Origin: Sambucus nigra
Taxonomy: Eukaryota > Streptophyta > Magnoliopsida > Dipsacales > Adoxaceae
NCBI GenBank assembly: GCA_949130495.1
Contig: OX422218.1
Location: 44,586,651-44,650,650, forward strand
Length of the DNA: 64,000 nt
Direction: 5' to 3'
Shown here: positions 33,665 through 43,406 of the stretch, piece by piece
Position numbering within the stretch: the stretch's first letter is position 1
Layout of the letters: each line of letters starts with the position of its first letter
Program-made: the position numbers and the translations under genes
The notes under the pieces: generated by a model
The model's input: the letters and a program-made list of their open reading frames with translations, nothing else
The model's database searches: none
What the model was told of the DNA's origin: nothing

Positions 33665-34123
33665 CATGGGAGAGGGAAAGTAAGGAAAGAAAAGAAAGAA
33701 AAGAAATAGGAGGGGAAAGGAAGAGAGAAAAGAGGAAGAAAAGGGAGGTTCCGACCAACCTCCGCGGGATTCGACTCGAGGTCGTAGGATTTTATCCACA
33801 AGGCAAGTGTTTACTTGCTTTATTTCTTTTTGAGCATAAATCTCATATCATCTTTTAGTAATAACAAACTAGATAACTTTGGGTTGGGTTTTTGTGAATC
33901 AAAACGGGTTTTCGGAAATTTTAACTAATAAACCATGGATATTACCCAATTTGGGGAAACTTAGGAATTAATTGAAATCAATTGTTGATTATGGGTTCTA
34001 GGATGTTTAGAACCCTTCTTATGTGTGTATATATTGTTGGTGGTGGTTAGGATGATTTTTGGAGGAGTTTTGTATCGGGAGAAAAGCCGAGACAGCCATA
34101 GTTGTCTAGTGTTGAATTTTACA

Positions 34124-34173
34124 CAGGACCGGATTGGTCCGCCCACCCAAGACCGGATTGGTCCGCCCACCGA
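34124..34173. repeat. Short tandem repeat GACCGGATTGGTCCGCCCACC
   Basis: Two to three copies of a ~22-bp unit containing GGACCGGATTGGTCCG; the 3' LTR has the same array with three units (about 40661-40729). Confidence 0.8.
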
Positions 34174-35518
34174 ATTGGTCCGATTTTTGCTGATTTTATG
34201 AAATGAAAATTGTAGATATTTTCGATACGGTCACGTGGGCACCGACCGCGTATTTTTTTGATTTTTTTTATTTGATTTGATTTTATTACTAGAGGGTGTT
34301 TTTTACCAAAATAAATTGTGGAGATAAATATTTAGAGTTCCTAAAATAGAGTGGGGACTTCTAAATTATTAATGGAGTGAGAAGTATACCTTGGATTAAT
34401 TGAGTAAAATCTAGGACTCACTAATTTAAGGGGTTCGAGACGAGAAACACTAGAGAAAGTATTTCACTAGGCAATTATATATAGAGAATTGTGCGCGTAT
34501 AAAATAAAATTTTATGCCGATTATGTTAGGAGAAAATCCTACGAGGTGACTAGAATATAATTGAGGGTATAGGCTGGAGTGATGGGGCAATTACCCCGTA
34601 CGTCTATTGACGACGTTTATTATAGTTGGTGTGATAGCTATGGAATTTAGACAAGTTGATAATATACTTATCTAATAAGTACGGATTTGTATATTCGGGT
34701 TTATGTATATAAATCCTTAGTAGTGATTAAAGTGCGAGTTATACGATAAGTGAGAGAATATTTATGAGTTTAGTATTCTAGGTGCGTGAATACTTAAATA
34801 TTGTTACGAGTGAGAACATTTTGGAGATATTGGACATCGTTATGTGTGGTCGGCAATTATAGTCATGTATACATTTGAGTAGTGATAAATGTATACATAT
34901 ATACGATGTGATTATAATATATATTATATGATACGAATACATATATATCTATGTGTGATTGGTATATGTGTATCTTAGAGGCTGATTCCACGGGCTTTCC
35001 TTTGGCATAGGGTTGGAACAACCAGATTATATATTTTCTCTAGTGCGATCCAGGGAGGTTACGCGATGAGGGTGAATCCCCTGGCTTGAGTAGAAGGGTG
35101 AGTATATCCCCAAGTCATCTCGTCCCGAGTTCGAGTGTGATGCGTGTACTCCACTTGTAGGGGGAACATGACCGCCTCCACGATTGTGTATTTGTTTACC
35201 ATGTCTGTGAGAGAGTCTGGCTTGGTGCCGTGGCATAGTGAGTAAACCCGAATTTTGGATAGGCACTATGAGACCGCATCCTCGAGTGATAGCTCGTTGG
35301 GATGGTTATTATGCTTGTGTGTATAGTATAATACTTGTGTATGAGGACAAGATATTATATATCTCTACTAGAGTAAAGAGATAAAATGAATATAGATTAA
35401 ATCTCATTTCGGGAGATTTTACCCGGATGTATATTGTGATATGTATATGAGAGTGAGTATGATATGTATATTATTATATGAGTATGTATATATATACCTT
35501 GTGTACCTAGGGTCTAAT

Positions 35519-35625
35519 GGATCTCGATGATCGACACTACCAGGTAGTAGTGTATCGGGAGATTCCTTATTTGGATTTCGCTTCGCAAGACACCCCACGC
35601 AGGAACATGGCACAGTGTTGAGACT
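35519..35625 (+). repeat. ~100-bp module, LTR copy
   Basis: Segment with ATCTCGATGATCGACACTAC, AGTAGTGTATCGGGAGATTC, CTTATTTGGATTTCGCTTCG and AAGACACCCCACGC. Related copies are at 38238-38330 and 38735-38830 in the interior and 42159-42260 in the 3' LTR. Confidence 0.75.
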
Positions 35626-36369
35626 GGGGAGAAGTTTAGCCCTTAGTACCCGGTTTACTTAGGACCTTTAGAGTTCTGGGGGTGACAAATTAGTTAGGCA
35701 GAGTAGTTGACTAGGATGTTTGGAGGGATACGTTAGGTGTGCACTATTAAAAGAGAGGTAAGGGGCATCTCATGGGAATGCGATACCAATTTAAATATGA
35801 GATAAAACATATTTCTCTTAAATAAAGCATTTATGCACTTGCAAAATATTTTCACAACTCGGGCTCTGATCCGTTTCTGTATTTTTCCTCTTTTGCTATA
35901 TACGTATATATATTTATAGGTGTCCAGACACAGTGACGCCTGGATGATGATTCCTTCGAGTCAGGCGTGTGCTGCAGCAGCTATGGATGCATGCAGGTTT
36001 TCTATAGACGCTTCTATCCTTATAATATATATATGAGGTATTGTATAAATATTCGGGCTAATAACCCGACTGCTTTTATTTATTCTTTTACCGCGTTTTA
36101 TGCGGAATTCAATAGGGTTGTATTATTGTTAAATCGAGTGTTCGGTTATTATATTTCATTTTTAGACTTATATACAAACTCTGTGAATGTTTTATTTATA
36201 TATTTTGTTTAAAAAGATTAGTTAAATAAAATTTTGATGCCAGCCTAATAGGTTATTAGTAATTAATTTGGTTTTCGACAGTGATGCTAAGAATGAACCA
36301 TATGCGACTCATGTTTTAAGTTTGTACAGGAGTGATCGCCTGGTATTTTACTAGGCGAGGTGTCACAGA

Positions 36370-36381
36370 TGGTATCAGAGC
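36370..36381 (+). other. Primer-binding site of element C
   Basis: TGGTATCAGAGC two bases after the LTR end; initiator-Met tRNA type. Confidence 0.9.
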
Positions 36382-38237
36382 ATCAGGTTCTAATGTCCTT
36401 AGGAATCTGTGCGGGTGTACTACGCTTTCAGCATTTCTCTCGATTTGATATAGAGACTTAGGATTAGGATCATTGATTCTTCTTGTGAGATTTTATTCTC
36501 CTGCCATATCGTAAGATTATAGTAATCTTTTGTGTGCTCGTTCGAGATTCGTGTGCTGATCGATGAAGAACGGCCACAGAAGGCCATTACAAGGGTAGCA
36601 GAAGGTGGGACTTATTTGGAGCAGTTAGTTGAAGTCGGAGATTAAGACCACGGTAGAGGTCACTCTCCCTGTGGAATTTGTCAAGGATGGTTGCAATGAC
36701 TACTAAAGAATAGTAGTTACAAGTATCCCAGTACAGCTATAATAGAGAGTGGTGCTAAACTTGAATTACCCAGTGAAGTAAATTGGGAAAAAGGTTCTCG
36801 ATAAGGACCATATGTTGAAGTTGAGATTATACCGAGTAAGTGTAATGTGATTCAGTGGGAGTGAAAGTCTTAGAAGATTTGGCTTAAATCGGGGTGTGGA
36901 AATACGCATATGTGAATATTTGAGGAAAATTTTTCACTCGTGGGAGAAATATTGAAATGGTGGGAACGGTGGTCACCATATTTGGGGAAGAAAGATGTGT
37001 TGCTCGTAGAGGAATCTCACGGATGGTTTTAACCGCAAATTCCTTTGATTGATTAGGAAGGAAGAGAATGCATTTCTTGATTATTCACATAAGGTTCCGC
37101 CAGAGGCCGACAGTGAATAAAGAGTGATATAGAGAAGTGAACCTAGTACCGAAGTAAGGTAGGTACAATGAAGACAGGGTCCTTCAATGAAATGATAGGC
37201 TCGCTGGATAAATGTTTCTAACACTTGTGGAGAATTTGTATCCACGGAACCCCATTGGTGGATATCCACCCGAGAAATTCATTGAATCGGGGTTGTTGAA
37301 CCCGAATGTGGAGTTTCCTTTTAACGAAGAAGTTATGGGAACTATGAGGGCAATCGTCAGGATCAAGGCTATAGAGTCTGAGATACTGATAACCTTAACC
37401 TAGTCAGGGTGGCCAGAGATGGATAAAGTTGCAATGTGGAAGGTGGAACCACACGCTTTGACCTTGCCCGGTGGGAGTTAAAGGACAAGAATAGGGTGTC
37501 GAGGTGGGGCATCGATTAAAGTAGTTTCTGGCTCAGTTAGGGCAAGTATATTATGTCCAGGAATTATTTGGAGTAGCCAGGGAGATTGGAGAAGTTATTA
37601 TAAGTTTCACCTCGGACGAAGGAGGTATATTCTATATGACAAGATTGAGTCACAATATTTTATTAAGCCCTAAATTCTTGTATGATTCGATTTTATTAGT
37701 AGTATCGATAACATTATTTAGTATATGTTTATGTGTTTTTTCGCGATAGCGGAGATCTATTTTCTTTCATTCGTTGTGAAAAGCGGGTGTTAGTATTTTG
37801 AGTTTACATCAGGTTTGTATTGCTCATTTTGTGAGTGTTATACGAGTATGGTGCTATCTTGAGTATAATATGTTCTTTGTTGATCGGAGCGATAGCAGGC
37901 TAATGATTGCAAGACTATCATGTCCGCGGTTCCAGGATAGAACAGGTTGTTGTTGCGATATCTCACTTGGATACAGGTTGAGTGCGCCTTTATTATATGT
38001 ACAGATGGAACTTCGGTGAGCAGATGTTTCATTATCATGATTCGAGTGCATGGCGACCTTATAGGTGTGATTTAAGGTATGCAGGATTTATTGTTAAGCT
38101 ATGAGTTAAGCTTTTAATTATTTGCGCAAGGACTTAGTGTTAGTGCGAGCGCTTGGTGGTGTGGCTCCTGGTCAGATTTGGGAGTTCAAACCACATTTTG
38201 TTGAAAGAGGGGAATAGGGTTACACATTAACGCTAAC

Positions 38238-38330
38238 GGACCTCCACGGCCGACAAAGTTAAGTAGTAGTGTATTGGAGGGGTACCTTGTTTGGATTTTT
38301 CTTGCGAGACGCTCCACTTATGAACCTTAA
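38238..38330 (+). repeat. ~100-bp module, interior copy 1
   Basis: CTCCACGGCCGACAAAG, AGTAGTGTATTGGAGGGGTA, CTTGTTTGGATTTTTCTTGCG and AGACGCTCCAC align with the LTR module at 35519. Confidence 0.7.
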
Positions 38331-38734
38331 TGACGTCGGGAGTGGATAAATATTATAGGATGCAAGGATGTTGGTTTTGTCGATAAGTCATATAGCGTGG
38401 AGGAAACACTATAGGTTGAGGGCCGCATGATGATGGTATGCTTATGGAAATATAAGTGCTATGGAGAAGCGCTAAATGGTTCTCTCACCGCAAGTAGGTG
38501 GGTGAAACAGGGGTTAGAGAAATTAATTTGAGGCTTATATCCAGGCCTTAATGAAAAGGCAAATTTTGGAGGAAGTATATTTTAGGTATGATGTTCGTAA
38601 CACTTTTGCAGAGAGTAGGCCCCCCAATTTGATGGACTTTCCATATCGTTAAGAGGAATGATAGAGTGGTAGAGGTACGTGAGTAGGTTAGCGAGGTAGG
38701 ATTTAGGATGTCCCACTGGTGTGCCTTAGGCCGT

Positions 38735-38830
38735 TATATCTCGATGACCGACGATGCGAGGGAGTAGTGTAATGGGAGGGTTCCTTATTTGGATTTTTCT
38801 TTGTGAGACGTCCCACGCATGAAACCGAGC
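38735..38830 (+). repeat. ~100-bp module, interior copy 2
   Basis: ATATCTCGATGACCGACGAT, AGTAGTGTAATGGGAGGGTT, TATTTGGATTTTTCTTTGTG and AGACGTCCCACGC; closer to the LTR copy than copy 1. Confidence 0.7.
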
Positions 38831-39740
38831 AAATGTGGGGAGTTGATAAAGGTCTTGGGCACCAGGGACACAATTTAGGATAGTACTCATCTTACGTGTG
38901 TCGAAAAAACATTGATCGTAGGGTTATTAGTAAGTAAGGCCGGTAGAGTTAGTGGCGCCGATATAGGAAGATTAGTTGGTTCACCTTGAAAAGGATCAGA
39001 TTTCCAAGTATATGAGGAATTAAATTTTGCGGGTTGGGAAAACCCATGTGTGAGTATTACACCGAGGAAATAAGACCCATCTTTAGGCAGAGTGTTACGT
39101 GTGTGACACTTACAATAGTTGTGCAAATAAGCACGGATTAAAAAGGTGTATGGGCACCCTGGTAAGTTGGTTTTACATACCGCTTGAAATAGAAGGGGCG
39201 TAGTATATAAAGTTGAAGATTATGCCATGAGGCAGTATAAGTGGAATTGAAATGGGTTGAATGAAACATCATAGGAGGTGCGCAATAACCCAATTGTATA
39301 GGGAAATGAGAGGTAGAATGCCCAATATAAACGATGAGACTGATGGGAATAGTCAAGCGTTAGAGTAATTTCTTTTTTAAAGGAAATTAGATATTATGAT
39401 GTAGATGAGTGGACACTTAGAATAACGGATCTCCGATGGGATCAATAAGTTAGAGCGGCGATTATAGGCTCATTTTCTTTACTTGCGGCTATAGAATCAC
39501 TGGGTGCGATGTGAATTTAGAGTCAACCTTACAACCTAGATAGTGTTGTAGCATATGGAGATTTAGGTAAGCTTGTGGTCAAGCTAGTACGTTAGAGCAT
39601 ACGCCTTGAGATAGGTGGAATATGGTAGGGGACTATTGTGTTAGCACCTTTCGACTTTGGTATTCTAGGACGTAGTGTAATTAGCGATCCTAGGTTGATG
39701 GTGTAGGTTATATCCGAATTTCGTGGATGAAATTTCGTTC

Positions 39741-39752
39741 TAAGGGGGGAAG
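39741..39752 (+). other. Polypurine tract of element C
   Basis: TAAGGGGGGAAG just before the 3' LTR, after GAATTTCGTGGATGAAATTT (39716-39735). Confidence 0.75.
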
Positions 39753-39754
39753 TA

Positions 39755-41432
39755 TGTAACACCCCGCATTTTTAGAGATAATTAAATTTCATAAATGGGT
39801 GTAATTTGAAAATTTGAGGAATGTCTCTGAATAATAATTTTTTGAATTTATGAGGGTTAGATGATTTCAGAGGTGTGTTTCATCTACTTTTGGAATTAAG
39901 TAAATAAGTCGAACTATTTTAATTACATGTCACAGTTGGGTAAAGCGACAGAGGAAAATATTCTAATTGGAAAACCCGTATTATGGTGTATTGGGTTTAA
40001 TTAGTGACTTGCGGTCAAGTACCTCGAATGAAGATTTTGAATGTGCGGTTGATTTCGGAATGAACGAGATAGTCAGAATAGAGTATCCAGGAGTAGTGTT
40101 TAGATTCCGGGAATTTTTGGATTAAAAGGGACTCGTAATTGAGTAAACGAGTCATTTTTGGGTTTAAACGGATAAATCCTTATTTCTCCCTATATAAGGC
40201 ATGGGAGAGGGAAAGAAAGGAAAGAAAAGAAAGAGGAGGGGAAAGGAAGAGAGAAAAAAGGAAGAAAAGGGAGGTTCTGGCCAAACTCCGCGGGATTCGA
40301 CTCGAGGTCGTCAGATTTTATCCACGAGGCAAGTGTTTACTTGCTTTATTTCTTTTTGAGCATAAATCTCATATCATATTTTGTTAATAAAAAACTACAT
40401 AATTTTGGGTTGGGTTTTTGTGAATCAAAACGGGTTTTCGGAAGTCTTAACGAATAAACCAAGGATATTACCCAATTTGGGGAAACTTAGGAATTTATTG
40501 AAATCAATTGTTGATTATGGGTTCTAGGATGTTTAGAACACTTATTATGTGTGTATATATTGTTGGTGGTGGTTATGATGATTTTTGGAGGGGTTTTGGT
40601 GAAGAAAATTAGGAGAAAAGCCGAGACAGCCATGGCTATCTCGTGCTGAATTTTACACAGGACCGGATTGGTCCGCCCACCCAGGATTGGATTGGTCCGC
40701 CCTCCCAGGACCGGATTGGTTCAGTTTTTTCTGATTTTCTAAAAACGAAAGTTGTAGATATTTTCGATACGGTCGCATGGGCGCCGACCACATATTTTTC
40801 TGATTTTTTTTATTTGATTTGATTTTATTACTAGAGGGTGTTTGAGACCAAAATAAATTATGGAGATAAATATTTAGAGTTCCTAAAATAGAGTTGGGAC
40901 TTCTAAATTATTAATGGAATGAGAATTATACCTTGGGTTAATTGAGTAAAATCTAGTACTCACTAATTTAAGGGGTTCGGGACGAGAAACACTTGAGAGA
41001 GTATTTCGCCAGCCAATTATATATATAGAAGTGTGCGCGTAGAAAATGAAATTTTATGTCGATTATTGTTAGAGAAAATCCTACAAGATGAATAGGATAT
41101 AATTGGGGGGATAGGATGGTGGTGATGGGGCCGTTACCCGGTACATCTATTGACGACGATTATTATAGGTGGTGTGATAGTTATGGAATTTAGACAAGTT
41201 GATAGTATACTTATCTAATAAGTATGGATTTTTATATTCGGGTTTATATATATAAATCCTTAGTAGTAATTAAAGTGCGAGTTATACGATAAGTGAGAGA
41301 ATATTTATAAGTTTAGTATTCTAGGTGCGTGAATATTTAAATATTGTTACGAGTGAGAACATTTTGAAGATATTGGCCATCGTTATGTGTGGTCGGCAAT
41401 TATAGCCATGTATACATTTGAGGAGTTATAAA

Positions 41433-41470
<38 letters not shown>

Positions 41471-41512
41471 GATATATACGGTGTGATTATTGTATATATA
41501 TATATGATAGGA

Positions 41513-41589
<77 letters not shown>

Positions 41590-42975
41590 ATTGGTATGTG
41601 TATCTTAGAGGCTGATTTTCACGGGCTTTCCTTTGGCGTAGGGCTGGAACAGCCAGATTATATATTTTCTCTAGTGCGATCTAGGGAGGTTGCGCGATGT
41701 GGGTGAATCCCATGGCTTGAGGAGAAGGGTGAGTATATCCCCAGGTCATCTCATCCCGCGTTCGAGTGTGATGTGTGTACTACACTTATAGGGGGAACAA
41801 GACTGCCTCCACTGTTGTGTATTTATTTACCATGTCTGTGAGAGAGTCTGGCTTGGTGCCGTGGTATAGTGAGTAAACTGGGATTTCGGATAGGCACTAT
41901 GACATCGCATCCTCGAACGATAGCTCGTTGGGATGGTTATTATACTTGTGTGTATAGTATAATACTTGTGTATGAGGATAAGATATTATATATCTCTACT
42001 AGAGTAAAGAGATAAAATGAATATAGATTAAATCTCATTCCGGGAGATTTTATCCGGATGTATATTGTGATATGTATATGAGAGTTAGTACGATATGTAT
42101 ATTATTATATGAGTGTGTATATATATATATATACGTTGTGTACCGAGGGTCTAATGGATCTCGACGATCGACACTGCCAGGTAGTAGTGAATCGGGGGGG
42201 TTCCTTGTTTGGATTTCGCTTCGCAAGACACCCCACCCACGAACATGGCACAGTGTTGAGACTGGGGAGAAGTTTAACCCTTAGTACCCGGTTTACTTAG
42301 CTACTTTAGAGTTTGGGGGTGACAGATTAGTTAGGTAGAGTAGCTTGACTAGGATGTTTAGAGGGATACGTTAGGTGTGCACTATTAGAACAGAGGTAAG
42401 GGGTGAGATAAAACATATTTTTCTTAAATTAAGCATTTATGAACTTGCAAAATATTTTCACAACTTGGGCTCTGACCTGTTTCTATATTTTCCCTCTTTT
42501 GCTATATATGTATATATATATTTATAGGTGTCCAGACACCGGGACGCCTGGATGATGATTCTTTCGAGTCAGGCGTGTGCTGCAGCAGCTGTGGATGCAT
42601 GCATGTTTACTATAGACGCTTCTATCCTTGTAATCTAGATAGGAGGTATTGTATAAACATTCGGGCTAATAACCCAACTGCTTTGATTTATTCTTTTACC
42701 TCCTTTTATGGGGAATTCAATAGGGTTGTATTATTGTTAAACCGAGTGTTCGATTATTAGGTTTCATTTTCAGTCTTATATATAAACTGTGTGAATGTTT
42801 TATTTGTATAGTTTGTTTAAAAAGATTAGTTAAATAAAATTTCGACGCTAGCCTCATAGGTTATTAGTAATTAATTTGGTTTTCGGCAATGATGCTAAGA
42901 ATGAACCATATGCGACTCCTGTTTTAATTTTGTACAGGAGTGATCGACCGGTATTTTATTAGGCGGTGTGTCACA
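39755..42975 (+). repeat. 3' LTR of element C
   Basis: 3221 bp, starts TGTAACACCCCGCA and ends GGCGGTGTGTCACA. Differs from the 5' LTR mainly by a microsatellite expansion (41432-41592) and small indels. Confidence 0.9.
41432..41592. repeat. Expanded (GT)n/(AT)n microsatellite in C 3' LTR
   Basis: Long runs of GT, TA/AT and GT separated by a short unique segment. The 5' LTR at about 34885-34970 has only short TA/GT stretches, so expansion occurred after insertion. Confidence 0.92.
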
Positions 42976-42980
42976 TATTT

Positions 42981-43275
42981 CCAATGAAGTGACAACATTC
43001 ATATATTTAATTCTCATTACGTAATGATGTAAATACCTAACAAATAAAGGCACCCCATCCTTTCACATGACAAGGATCAAGACCCATCTTGGGCTATAAA
43101 TACATTACCCTCATTGTAAGGGGACTAAAAAAAACAACTCAAGAAAACCAATAAAGAATAGTGGACGTAGGCTATTCTTTTGAGCCGAACCACTTTAAAA
43201 TTTCTTATGCCTTGTTTGTTTTACTTATTTTTATGTGTGAACGATTAATTAGTCCTAATGTAGTTTTTTGCATCA
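42981..43275 (+). repeat. 5' LTR of Tat element B, second part
   Basis: Continues the LTR after element C and ends TTTTTTGCATCA. Contains GGGCTATAAATACATTACCC (probable TATA box near 43094) and GAGCCGAACCACTTTAAAAT as in A's LTR. Confidence 0.75.
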
Positions 43276-43280
43276 ATAAA

Positions 43281-43300
43281 TTATCGTCGTCCGTGGGAAC
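43281..43300 (+). other. Primer-binding site of Tat element B
   Basis: TTATCGTCGTCCGTGGGAAC, counterpart of the A site; diverged at several positions. Confidence 0.65.
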
Positions 43301-43317
43301 GTATTGCAAAACGTTTT

Positions 43318-43322
43318 CATTC

Positions 43323-43367
<45 letters not shown>

Positions 43368-43375
43368 CATCATCC
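43318..43375. repeat. Heptamer microsatellite (ATTCATC)n
   Basis: Roughly seven or eight tandem copies of ATTCATC between primer site and gag of element B; absent at the same place in A. Confidence 0.92.
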
Positions 43376-43406
43376 ATTGCTAAAATTATAGAATCAAGTA
43401 CCAGAA

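Larger units (their letters stand above)
33234..36367 (+). repeat. 5' LTR of element C
   Basis: 3134 bp. Carries TATATAAGG, a purine-rich leader, GGACCGGATTGGTCCGCCCACC repeats near 34124-34173 and the ~100-bp module at 35519-35625. Confidence 0.9.
36368..39754 (+). other. Internal region of element C without recognisable genes
   Basis: 3387 bp in which the longest frames are about 80 codons and show no gag, protease, RT, RNase H or integrase motif on either strand. It starts with the primer site and ends with the AATTTCGTGGATGAAATT motif and polypurine tract. Two diverged copies of an LTR-derived ~100-bp module (38238-38330, 38735-38830) lie within. This is the organisation of a large retrotransposon derivative. 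Confidence 0.75.
33234..42975 (+). mobile_element. Large non-autonomous LTR retrotransposon C
   Basis: 9742 bp: LTRs of 3134 bp (33234-36367) and 3221 bp (39755-42975), both starting TGTAACAC and ending TGTCACA, a TGGTATCAGAGC primer site, a G-rich polypurine tract and a 3387-bp interior without any recognisable gag or pol. Flanks are TATTA and TATTT, a target duplication with one mismatch. Interior and LTR share diverged ~100-bp modules. The primer leader links it to D. The pre-polypurine motif GAATTTCGTGGATGAAATTT links it to T and F, suggesting mobilisation by Del/Tekay-type machinery (inference). Confidence 0.88.

Noticed and set aside
33637..33858. Lys/Arg/Glu-rich frame resembling a nuclear protein
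   Set aside because: Product of the GA-rich tract downstream of the TATA box in the C LTR; the 3' LTR has a similar frame at 40139-40387.
37212..37403. 63-codon frame in the interior of C as a gag remnant
   Set aside because: No gag or knuckle motif, and openness of that length is expected by chance.
41510..41566. AT-rich run as replication origin or matrix attachment site
   Set aside because: Simple AT dinucleotide expansion; no other evidence.
41434..41706. Frame with Tyr-Ile and Val-Cys repeats
   Set aside because: Translation of AT/GT microsatellites in the C 3' LTR.
43161..43391. Frame with repeated SFIIHH peptide
   Set aside because: Comes from the ATTCATC microsatellite in the Tat B leader.
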